Source of the DNA: JANWWM01 sp046719715
GTDB lineage: Bacteria > Bacteroidota > Chlorobiia > Chlorobiales > Thermochlorobacteraceae
Assembly: GCA_046719715.1 (NCBI GenBank)
Contig: JBDNCJ010000070.1
Coordinates: forward strand, 1-14,228
DNA length: 14,228 bases
Direction of reading: 5' to 3'
Shown here: positions 7,469-14,228 of the stretch, one piece after another
How positions within the stretch are numbered: position 1 is the stretch's first letter
Layout: each line of letters begins with the position of its first letter
Position numbers and translations under genes: made by a program
Notes under the pieces: generated by a model
The model's input: only the letters and a program-made list of their open reading frames with translations
Told to the model about the DNA's origin: nothing
Database searches by the model: none

Positions 7469-10339
7469 ATGAAGCAGATATACGCCATCTTGATTGCCTT
7501 ATTTTGCACCGTCATTGTTACGAGCGCGCAAGAGAAGGCGACAATTACCGGAACAGTGGTCGATGAAAAATCGGGCGAAGAGTTGGTTGGTGCAACGGTT
7601 CGTTTGAAAGGCACTTACTACGGCTCAACAGTAAAGGTTGATGGCACATACAAAATCGTCAATGTCAATCCGGGCGAGTACACGATTGAAATTTCGCTCG
7701 TCGGTTATACGCCGATTCAAAAGACGGGTGTGAAAGTGAAAGCGGGCGAGACGGCGGTTCATAACTTCAAGATGAAAGAAGCGTCGGTTCGCTCGGAAGA
7801 AGTTGTCGTGATTGGCGAGCGTCCGCTCATCGATATTGAGCAAGCCAGCACCTCGAGCGTGATTTCAAGAGACGTGTTGGAGACTTCGGCGGCGCGCGAC
7901 ATCAAAGAAGTTGTCGCCTCGCAAGTGGGTGTTACACAAACGCCCTTTGGCGTCTTTATTCGTGGCGGCAGAAGTTACGAAACAGGCACTTACATCGACG
8001 GCGTTTCGGCAACAGACCCGCTGGCGGGCACGGGCTTCGGCGTCGATTTGAGCGCGAAAGCGTTGGAAGAAGTTGAAATCACCACCGGCGGCGCAGGCGC
8101 GGAATATGGTGAATCGCCCGCCGGCGTCATTGCCCTCAAAACCAAAGAGGGCACCAACGAGTGGCACGGCTCATTTTCACACCGACGCGACAATTTCGGA
8201 TTCAGCAATTACAAAAACCCCATTCGTCCCAATAATCTCGACTTGCCCGGTCTCGGTTGGAACAGCACCTTTTACGACGTCGCCTTTTCAGGTCCGATTA
8301 TCCGCGATAAGCTCTTTTTCTTCACCTCGCTCAACGCGCAGTTTTCCGATGAGTTCATGCAAAATCCCGCCACTAAACTTCGTTCAAGCATCGCCAGCGA
8401 TTTTTTCACCCCCTTCAACGACAACCGCTGGTCGGGCATGTTCAAACTCACTTGGAAGGCGACGAACACCGACAAATTCACGTTCCTTTACACGGGTTCG
8501 CTGAACATCAATCAAAACACGCAGATGCTACAAATCACGGGCAACGATATTCAACTTGCGCCCGGCTATCAATATGCGTTTCTGCTCAATCCCGACAACG
8601 CCAATACTTACTCACACTTGACGCATTTGGCTTCGATTCAATGGTCGCACCTCTTCAACAAAAATGCGTCGGTGCGCCTGCAACTCAATCGGCTCTTCGT
8701 CAATCTTCGTGCTGATGCGAATGGACGGGCGTGGCGACCTGATTTTATCGAAGAAGATTTAGACCCGCGAAGCATCATTCGCAACCCGGAATACTTACTC
8801 CTTCCGCCCCTTAGCCAACCTGATTCCGTCTTGTATTCCATTTCGCCCGACGGCTTCATCAATACCGGCATCGCGCCGCTATGGCACGACCACTATGTCG
8901 AAGACTACACCATCAATTTGCAAGTCGACTACAAAACCGACGATGAAGTTCACAACTTCCTCTTCGGCGTTGAAACAAAGTTTTCGGAATATCAATGGAT
9001 TGACATTCTCCGGCCTTGGGTTGGCGCGCCAGTGTTGCCCGGCGAGCCGTCGCGCCGATTGGGAAGCGCGTTTGATATTTGGCAAGTCAACCCAGCACAA
9101 GGCGCGTTTTTTGTGAGCGATAAAATTCGATACAAAGGTTTGATTGCAACGCTCGGATTGCGCTTGCAGTATTGGTTTCCGGGCAAATTTGCTGATGATG
9201 CTGTCAATAATCCCGATGCGCCCGTCATTGATGCGTTCCGCGAGGCGTATTTTGACCAAACGGGAAGTTTGTTCGGTCGGCGTTATCAACTTCGATTGCT
9301 TCCGAAAGTGAATATCTCGTTCCCTGTTTCGGACAATCAAATGCTCTATCTGAACTATGTGCATTCGTCCCGATTGCCGCATCCGCGTTGGGTGTATAGC
9401 GGATTAGACACGCGCTTTTTGGATAACTCTGCCAATTCAGTGTTAGGTAATCCCGCGCTGTTGCCTGAAACGACGGTCTCTTACGAAATCGGGCTTCGCA
9501 ATCAAATTACCTCAAACGATGTCTTGGTGCTGACAGCGTTCTATAACGACCGATTTGACTTCATCGTCAGCCGCACGATTCGCTACACAGACCCCAGAAC
9601 GGGAAGCACGTCGCCGCGCTCGACCTTTTTCAATCAAGATTATGCGCGAACACGCGGGCTTGAAATTTCTTACATCAAGCGCATCGGCAAACAGATTGAA
9701 GCGCGAACGTCTTTCGCGTATCAAATCGCAACGGGCAAGAGCAACTCCGCCGAAGAAACGCGCGCGCAAATCATTCAAGGCAACGACCGCAACGACGAAG
9801 AGTTTTTCCTTGCGTGGGATAGACCGATTGACGTCAAAGGCTCAATTCTCTACCAATACAAAGAGCCGATTGGGCTGTTTGGATTTTCGTGGCTGAACGA
9901 TTTTAAGATTTTGGTTCAAGCGCAGTATTCGTCGGGATTGCGCTACACGCCTGCCGTAGTTGAGCGCGATTCGCGTGGCGAGCCGATTTTCTTTCCGAAC
10001 GGACGATTGCGATACACCGCCGATTTGGAACGCCGATTCAGCGAATTGGGGACGGCGTGGTTTTGGATTGATTTAAGCGTCGAGAAAAGCGTTTCATTCG
10101 GTCTGATGAATGGAAAACTCACGCTGCAAGTGAGAAACTTGCTCAACAACAAAAACGCTACGATTATCAATCCTGTAACAGGACGCGCATATGAATTTGG
10201 CGACCCGTTGCCGGCAAATCGTCAAGACCCACTGTTCCCCAATGCGTTGGGGCTGGGTGGCGTGTCGCCGCCGCCGTTTGACCCAGCACGATACTTGCCG
10301 CCAACACAAGTGCTGTTTGGGTTTGCAATGGAGTTTTAA
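7469..10339 (+). CDS. TonB-dependent outer-membrane receptor with carboxypeptidase-regulatory-like N-terminal domain
   Basis: The 956-residue product should be a plugged 22-strand outer-membrane barrel that imports a substrate using TonB energy. Seen in order: signal peptide (1-20, TSA then QE); a carboxypeptidase-regulatory-like beta-sandwich (about 24-104, ITGTVVDEKSGEELVGATV, VDGTYKIVNVNPGEYTI); a TonB-box-like EEVVVIGERP (110-119); a plug domain with GVFIRGGRSYETGTYIDGV (161-179) and EVEITTGGAGAEYGESPAGV (201-220); then barrel strands to the last residues, which end in the aromatic FAMEF typical of outer-membrane proteins. ATG at 7469 is preferred to TTG at 7463 because it starts the signal peptide directly with MKQ. 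The layout resembles SusC-type receptors, but no SusD follows. The substrate cannot be told from the sequence. Confidence 0.93.
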   Translation: MKQIYAILIALFCTVIVTSAQEKATITGTVVDEKSGEELVGATVRLKGTYYGSTVKVDGTYKIVNVNPGEYTIEISLVGYTPIQKTGVKVKAGETAVHNFKMKEASVRSEEVVVIGERPLIDIEQASTSSVISRDVLETSAARDIKEVVASQVGVTQTPFGVFIRGGRSYETGTYIDGVSATDPLAGTGFGVDLSAKALEEVEITTGGAGAEYGESPAGVIALKTKEGTNEWHGSFSHRRDNFGFSNYKNPIRPNNLDLPGLGWNSTFYDVAFSGPIIRDKLFFFTSLNAQFSDEFMQNPATKLRSSIASDFFTPFNDNRWSGMFKLTWKATNTDKFTFLYTGSLNINQNTQMLQITGNDIQLAPGYQYAFLLNPDNANTYSHLTHLASIQWSHLFNKNASVRLQLNRLFVNLRADANGRAWRPDFIEEDLDPRSIIRNPEYLLLPPLSQPDSVLYSISPDGFINTGIAPLWHDHYVEDYTINLQVDYKTDDEVHNFLFGVETKFSEYQWIDILRPWVGAPVLPGEPSRRLGSAFDIWQVNPAQGAFFVSDKIRYKGLIATLGLRLQYWFPGKFADDAVNNPDAPVIDAFREAYFDQTGSLFGRRYQLRLLPKVNISFPVSDNQMLYLNYVHSSRLPHPRWVYSGLDTRFLDNSANSVLGNPALLPETTVSYEIGLRNQITSNDVLVLTAFYNDRFDFIVSRTIRYTDPRTGSTSPRSTFFNQDYARTRGLEISYIKRIGKQIEARTSFAYQIATGKSNSAEETRAQIIQGNDRNDEEFFLAWDRPIDVKGSILYQYKEPIGLFGFSWLNDFKILVQAQYSSGLRYTPAVVERDSRGEPIFFPNGRLRYTADLERRFSELGTAWFWIDLSVEKSVSFGLMNGKLTLQVRNLLNNKNATIINPVTGRAYEFGDPLPANRQDPLFPNALGLGGVSPPPFDPARYLPPTQVLFGFAMEF

Positions 10340-10411
10340 GCCAATGCGGTGAGAGAACGATTCGGCGTGGAAGTTCGCAAAGTCCAACAAGAAATTTCAC
10401 AAAACTTGATT

Positions 10412-11419
10412 ATGACTCGATTTCTACTTTTGCTATTGTGTGTCGCTATGTCGCTGAGTGCGAGGGCGCAATCGCTGTTTCCGAACTTGGGCGGACAGCG
10501 CACGGGCATTTCAGGGTTGCAGTTTCTCAAAATTCCCATTAGCGCGGAGCAGGCGGCACTGGCTGGCGCAAACATTACGACGGCTTCCGATGCGTCGGCG
10601 ATGTTCATCAATCCGGCTACGGTTGTAGAGGTCGAGCGCAATAGTCTTTCGTTTTCATATTCGCCTTGGTTTGCGGAACTGGCACACTCGTCGGCAAGTC
10701 TCGTCTATAAGCCTTCTGCCGATTGGGCGTTGGGAGCAGGCTTCATTGCGCTCAACACCCCAAATATGCCTGTAACGACCGAGCTCAATCCTGATGGAAC
10801 AGGAGAAACCTTTGCTTACGGCGATATTGCGGCATCGCTATCCATCGCACGACGACTGACGACGCAGTTTAGTTTCGGCGTAACGGCAAGTTTCGTTCAA
10901 CAAACCATCGCCTCGCTTCAATTCAGAACTTACCTCATCGATGCAGGCGTATGCTACAAAGTGCCGTTTGCCGGTATGCGGCTTGCCGCTGTTTTCCAGC
11001 ACTTCGGCGGAAGCGCGGGCGCAAGGGGGAGAGCCGAAGTCGTTAGCCCATCGCTCAACGGCACGGAAATTCGCGACTCGTTTGACGACATCGACCCGCC
11101 GACGTTTTTCCGATTAGCCGTTTCGATTGACCCGATTTCTACGCCAACGCAAAAACTCACTGTCTTTTCGCAACTCAATCACCCGAACGACAACGTCGAA
11201 ACCATTTCCATTGCGCTCGAGTATGGGTGGCGGCAACTGCTCTTTTTACGGACGGGCTACAACACCGGACGCGAAGAACAAACCTTCCCCGACCTTGGCG
11301 CAGGCTTGCGATACAACATCGGCTTTGCTATGCTCCGATTTGATTACGCATTTGTGAATTTCAAAACGCTGGGCGCAACACATCGCTTGACGCTCTCGCT
11401 CGGCGGATTCAACTTGTAA
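10412..11419 (+). CDS. PorV/PorQ-family outer-membrane protein
   Basis: The 335-residue product matches the PorV/PorQ (UPF0164-like) family of FadL-type outer-membrane barrels. Signal peptide 1-19 (ARA then Q). Family hallmark near the N terminus: GLQFLKIPISAEQAALAGA (35-53) followed by ASDASAMFINPA (58-69), corresponding to the usual LKIG...ARAAAMGGA...DDASALYWNPA. The C-terminal part LGAGLRYNIGFAMLRFDYAF...GATHRLTLSLGGF (295-333) is the usual terminal barrel hairpin. In type IX secretion PorV binds the sorting tails of cargo and carries them to the attachment complex, while PorQ helps the sortase PorU. Which of these, or another role, applies here is not clear. ATG at 10412 is chosen over the upstream GTG at 10349, which would bury the signal peptide behind 21 polar residues. 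Encoded 72 bp after the receptor and 16 bp before the next gene. Confidence 0.85.
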   Translation: MTRFLLLLLCVAMSLSARAQSLFPNLGGQRTGISGLQFLKIPISAEQAALAGANITTASDASAMFINPATVVEVERNSLSFSYSPWFAELAHSSASLVYKPSADWALGAGFIALNTPNMPVTTELNPDGTGETFAYGDIAASLSIARRLTTQFSFGVTASFVQQTIASLQFRTYLIDAGVCYKVPFAGMRLAAVFQHFGGSAGARGRAEVVSPSLNGTEIRDSFDDIDPPTFFRLAVSIDPISTPTQKLTVFSQLNHPNDNVETISIALEYGWRQLLFLRTGYNTGREEQTFPDLGAGLRYNIGFAMLRFDYAFVNFKTLGATHRLTLSLGGFNL

Positions 11420-11435
11420 GGCTTATTGCAAAATC

Positions 11436-12668
11436 ATGACGAAGAACACACTACGAAACATACTCATCATCGGCACGCTTTCACTCTTTGCACTCAACTG
11501 CGGTGAAAAATTGGATATTGAAAAATTCCCAACCATAGCGGTCAATGACCCTGTGCCTGTGCGTTATATTCCACTGCCTTGGGCGGCGTCGGCAAGAAAC
11601 ACCTTTAACCGTCCGACGGACATTATCGCGGGTTACGACGGGACATTTTATTTCATTGAAGAAGGGGAAAGCCGCATTGTCAATATCGATGCGTCAGGAG
11701 AAGTCATTAGTGTGTCGCGTCCGATTCGCAAGCCGATTGCCTTAGCACAAACGCGCAACATGCAAATTTTGGTGACGGCTGTTGATACGATTCGATTGGG
11801 GGGCACGTTGGTTGAACAAGCGGTGATATGGAGACTCAACTTGGTCGATACCGTTGGCGGAGTTCCACGCCGAAGAAATTTGAGCGATGTTGTGCCAGAG
11901 GTGGTGTATCGCCACCCGACGCCGTCGATTGCACAAGCCAACGCCAACGTGCGCTATACGGGCATTGCGACGTTCTTTGATAACTCGTTTATTGTCTCAC
12001 GCACGGGCGCAATTCGTTCCGACAACCCCGCCGTTTCAAGCAATGCGATGTTGCTCTTTCCGCGTGGTTTCGATGTCAATAGTTCAAACCCTGCCTTGCG
12101 TGAGCCGGGGGCAGTGCCGTTGCGCGTCAATGGCAATGGCTATGGATTTGCCGATTCGGTGTCAAGCGTAACCACATTAGCCGTGCCGCCGCAGTCGCCC
12201 GATGTGAATAGTTCGCTCGATTTTCTCTTTACGACTGTTGTCCCCACTCAACCGTTCAAAGTCCATCGAGTGCGTTTCGTTCAATCCTCTGCCGGCGACG
12301 TGTTTTCGCCTGATGAATCGCTCCTCAATCAAAATCCAGCGTTGGGAACGCGCTTTCTTGGAGAGCCCGACCGCTTCCTTCGTCCCTCCGATATTAGCGT
12401 CGCAGGCAATTTTATTTTCGTCGTCGATTCTGAACAAAACAAATTTTATCAATTTACGTCGCAAGGCGTTGAAGGCGTGCCGCCGCCGCCAAATGCTGAA
12501 GACCGTCGCAACGTCATCGTCTCGTTCAGTCAATTTGGATTAGATGAATCAAACCCCGACCAACTGAGCAATCCGCAAGGCGTTTGCTTTCTACGACCTT
12601 ACCTTTACATCGCCGATACCAACAACGGGCGCATTTTGCGAATGATTCTGACCAGCGATTTGGATTAA
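11436..12668 (+). CDS. NHL-type beta-propeller lipoprotein
   Basis: The 410-residue product has a lipoprotein-like signal (MTKNTLRNILIIGTLSLFAL followed by NCGEK) with Cys22 as probable lipid anchor. Asn just before the Cys is unusual, since Gly, Ala or Ser is normal. The body looks like a beta-propeller with NHL-type blades. The clearest are RPTDIIAGYDGTFYFIEEGE (59-78) with SRIVNIDASGEVI, RPSDISVAGNFIFVVDSEQN (316-335) with KFYQFTSQGV, and NPQGVCFLRPYLYIADTNNG (379-398) with RILRMIL. NHL propellers bind proteins, glycans or other ligands. It is the last gene of the cluster, 16 bp after the PorV/PorQ-like gene, so the two are almost certainly co-transcribed. It may act as a surface partner of the receptor or the barrel protein; this is inferred from position only. 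Confidence 0.83.
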   Translation: MTKNTLRNILIIGTLSLFALNCGEKLDIEKFPTIAVNDPVPVRYIPLPWAASARNTFNRPTDIIAGYDGTFYFIEEGESRIVNIDASGEVISVSRPIRKPIALAQTRNMQILVTAVDTIRLGGTLVEQAVIWRLNLVDTVGGVPRRRNLSDVVPEVVYRHPTPSIAQANANVRYTGIATFFDNSFIVSRTGAIRSDNPAVSSNAMLLFPRGFDVNSSNPALREPGAVPLRVNGNGYGFADSVSSVTTLAVPPQSPDVNSSLDFLFTTVVPTQPFKVHRVRFVQSSAGDVFSPDESLLNQNPALGTRFLGEPDRFLRPSDISVAGNFIFVVDSEQNKFYQFTSQGVEGVPPPPNAEDRRNVIVSFSQFGLDESNPDQLSNPQGVCFLRPYLYIADTNNGRILRMILTSDLD

Positions 12669-12697
12669 AAAGAAGACGGGAGAACCGTGCGGCGACG

Positions 12698-13639
12698 CTA
12701 TCGCCCGATAAGTTGCATGACGTTTAAGTCTCCGTTGAGAAGGGCGACGCCGACGGCTCGCGGTCCTGCATACAATCCAACCGACGGGCATAAATTTGAA
12801 ACCACCGACCCCAGCCCGCTCGATGCAAGTTCCAACCGAAAAGCGGTGAGCGGCGAGAGTTGCTCCATTTCGCCGACGGCTCCAGCGAAAACAATGCCGA
12901 GTTTATCAAAAGACTGCGCTTGTTGCAACCGATTCATCGCAAGGTTCTGCATTTCTTTCAAGGCGGCATCGAAGCCTTTGAGTTTATCTTTCTTGACGAC
13001 GTCGCTCTTGTTGAAGACGAGAATCATTTTTTGGTCTAATGCCGACGCGACGCTCGTCTCAAGTATTGAGACTTTTGCGACGTCTTTGGCGTTGCGAAGA
13101 TAAGAGAGGTCGGAAGGAATGAGATAGAAGTAAATTTTATCGGCAAGCGATTCCAATTCGTTGGCGAATTTGGTAAAATTGATTTCGTCGTAAAGCAGTT
13201 CGGCGGCGCGAAGCACGAGCAGTCCCAAGCCAATGGAAATGCTTTTTGAATTAAGCACGCGAATTTGAAGTTGGGTCGAGATGTTTTTTTGAGCGCGGAG
13301 TTTGCGATAGGTTTCCGCGCCTTGAATCGCCGCCGCTCGAGCATTTTTAATCGTGTTGCTGAACTGCGCCGATTGATGAATGGAAATGACGGCGTCGTAG
13401 TTCGGCGCGAGTTTCTTATAGACCTGAATGAAATCATCAACGCTCGGCTCTTCGATTTTTATCGAGCGGCGACTGCTGAGCGTTTCACTGTAAAACGACT
13501 CTCGGTCAAGGTCGACGCGATTGTCGTAGAGAACCGTATTATCAATGACGACCTTGAACGGCACTTCGCGGATATTGTATTCGTAAAGAAGGTCTTGGGG
13601 CAAGTCGCAAGAAGAATCAGTTACAATCGCAATTTTCAT
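12698..13639 (-). CDS. DegV-family (fatty-acid-binding, FakB-like) protein, divergent
   Basis: The 313-residue cytoplasmic protein has the DegV family pattern: MKIAIVTDSSCDLP (1-14), EPSVDDF (64-70, replacing the usual TSQPSPEDF), ISIHQSAQFSNT (85-96, replacing the usual S-S-x-x-SGT), VLNSKSISIGLGLLVL (128-143), DLSYLRN (177-183), and GPRAVGVALL near the C terminus (292-301, corresponding to GPGALGIAF). DegV/FakB proteins bind a fatty acid and, in Firmicutes, present it to the kinase FakA; no FakA-like gene is in this window. The usual GGRI after the YL motif is missing (NAKDVAKV follows instead) and the SGT is changed, so ligand contacts may differ. Start ATG at 13639 and stop TAG at 12698-12700. 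Convergent with the envelope cluster, leaving 29 bp between the stop codons. Confidence 0.85.
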   Translation of the reverse strand: MKIAIVTDSSCDLPQDLLYEYNIREVPFKVVIDNTVLYDNRVDLDRESFYSETLSSRRSIKIEEPSVDDFIQVYKKLAPNYDAVISIHQSAQFSNTIKNARAAAIQGAETYRKLRAQKNISTQLQIRVLNSKSISIGLGLLVLRAAELLYDEINFTKFANELESLADKIYFYLIPSDLSYLRNAKDVAKVSILETSVASALDQKMILVFNKSDVVKKDKLKGFDAALKEMQNLAMNRLQQAQSFDKLGIVFAGAVGEMEQLSPLTAFRLELASSGLGSVVSNLCPSVGLYAGPRAVGVALLNGDLNVMQLIGR

Positions 13640-13668
13640 TCAAGAAATGTGTTTTGGCTTGATGTTGA

Positions 13669-13676
13669 AATTTACT
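13669..13676 (-). promoter_or_regulatory. Possible -7 element of the degV-family gene
   Basis: On the minus strand TAAATTTC matches seven of the eight positions of TAnnTTTG. It lies about 30 bases upstream of the start codon at 13639. No good -33 TTG was found, so the call is weak. Confidence 0.2.
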
Positions 13677-13681
13677 TAAAG

Positions 13682-13698
13682 GCTGAAATATATTCAGC
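13682..13698. promoter_or_regulatory. Palindrome between divergent degV-family and apaG genes
   Basis: GCTGAA-ATATA-TTCAGC is a perfect 6-bp inverted repeat with a 5-bp AT spacer, in the 90-bp gap between two divergent genes. It lies 43 bp upstream of the DegV-family start and 32 bp upstream of the apaG start, a place where one repressor or activator could act on both. The regulator is unknown and it could be a chance palindrome. Confidence 0.3.
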
Positions 13699-13729
13699 GT
13701 CTAAAACTTTAATCACTTTAAGAATTCAG

Positions 13730-14146
13730 ATGACAGAGATTTGCAACGTGGTGCTCGACAGGTTGGTTGAAATCGCGCCGGAACATGTTGAAAAACCCTA
13801 CAAATACGCCTACGCTTACACTATCTCAATTCACAATTCGTCGCCCTACACGATTCAAATTCATTCGCGAAAATGGGTGATTAAAGACGGCGATATGAAA
13901 GACCGAATCGTCGAAGGTGCGGGCGTCGTCGGCACGTTTCCAATTCTCAAACCCGGCGAAAAATTCACCTATCGCAGCTACATGGTCATGCTTTCGCGCT
14001 ACGGCAGTGCGCACGGCGCTTACTACGGAACATTCACCTATGAATCCGAACCCGAAGGCTACTATGACGAGAACAACACTTACTTGATTTACGGAGAACC
14101 GTTTGAAGTTTCAATTCCCGAATTTCAAATGATTCATCAAGATTAA
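13730..14146 (+). CDS. apaG: ApaG-domain protein (DUF525)
   Basis: The 138-residue product is a full-length ApaG, slightly longer than the roughly 125 residues of the E. coli protein. It has the fibronectin-III-like ApaG core: YAYTISIHNSSPYTIQIHSR (28-47), KWVIKDGD, then VEGAGVVGTFPILKPGEKF (61-79), TYRSYMVMLSRYGSAHGAYY (80-99) and the closing strand EPFEVSIPEFQM. ApaG is linked in enterobacteria to Co/Mg resistance and Ap4A metabolism, but its biochemical role is not settled. ATG at 13730 is chosen because the upstream part of the open frame is antisense to the DegV-family gene and gives no ApaG-like sequence. The N terminus MTEICNVVLDRLVEIAPEHV fits the family start. Confidence 0.92.
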   Translation: MTEICNVVLDRLVEIAPEHVEKPYKYAYAYTISIHNSSPYTIQIHSRKWVIKDGDMKDRIVEGAGVVGTFPILKPGEKFTYRSYMVMLSRYGSAHGAYYGTFTYESEPEGYYDENNTYLIYGEPFEVSIPEFQMIHQD

Positions 14147-14162
14147 GCGTGAGATGAAAGGC

Positions 14163-14190
14163 AAAGGCGAGCCTTACACTCGCCTTTCTA
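14163..14190 (+). terminator. Intrinsic terminator after apaG
   Basis: AAAGGCGAG (14163-14171) pairs perfectly with CTCGCCTTT (14179-14187) around a 7-base loop, 16 bases after the apaG stop. The stem is 9 bp and ends in a short T-rich stretch (TTTCT). As the stem is A-rich on one side and T-rich on the other, it could also work for a gene arriving from the right. Confidence 0.75.
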
Positions 14191-14228
14191 ATAAATCATG
14201 AGCAATAAATAACCATCACCCACTAACC

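Noticed and set aside
10349..10411. GTG start that lengthens the PorV/PorQ-like protein by 21 residues
   Set aside because: It would place a polar stretch before the signal peptide. The ATG at 10412 gives a normal signal peptide.
12669..12705. Convergent terminator between the cluster and the DegV-family gene
   Set aside because: Only short stems are present (ACGG/CCGT, GGCGA/TCGCC), with no T-run, and the second overlaps the DegV stop codon. This is too weak to call.
13265..13729. 155-residue N-terminal extension of the ApaG frame
   Set aside because: It is antisense to the DegV-family gene and shows no ApaG similarity; ApaG begins cleanly at the ATG at 13730.

Overview
The window looks like chromosomal DNA of a Bacteroidota-type bacterium, most likely from the Chlorobiota/Ignavibacteria side of that group. 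Three things point there: a type IX secretion (T9SS) C-terminal tail of the AQNYPNPFNP...MLLVK type, a TonB receptor with an N-terminal carboxypeptidase-regulatory-like domain, and promoters resembling the Bacteroidota -7 motif TAnnTTTG with no convincing Shine-Dalgarno sequences. No rRNA, tRNA, CRISPR, transposase or phage gene is visible.

Layout. At the left edge (1-740, minus strand) is the 5' part of a queuosine-precursor transporter gene (YhhQ/VUT family), which probably starts with TTG. A 230-bp divergent promoter region follows. From 971 to 12668 six plus-strand genes encode, in order: a secreted protein with a T9SS-like tail (971-3076), a second T9SS cargo made of repeated OB-fold-like modules (3106-5409), a lipoprotein of unknown function (5604-7415), a TonB-dependent receptor (7469-10339), a PorV/PorQ-family outer-membrane protein (10412-11419) and an NHL-type beta-propeller lipoprotein (11436-12668). 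The gaps are 16-72 bp except for a 194-bp gap after the second gene, which holds a degenerate heptamer repeat pair, a strong hairpin and a possible internal promoter. To the right, a DegV-family (fatty-acid-binding) gene is convergent with the cluster (12698-13639, minus). An ApaG gene is divergent from it (13730-14146, plus) and is followed by a clear hairpin terminator.

How the genes may work together. All six cluster genes carry export signals and should act in the outer membrane or at the cell surface. The mix of T9SS cargo, a PorV-like protein (PorV is the T9SS shuttle that handles cargo tails), a TonB receptor and two lipoproteins suggests one surface apparatus, perhaps for uptake or capture of a substrate, analogous to but not homologous with SusCD systems because no SusD is present. 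The substrate cannot be read from the sequence. The flanking genes (queuosine salvage, DegV, ApaG) are housekeeping-type and probably unrelated.
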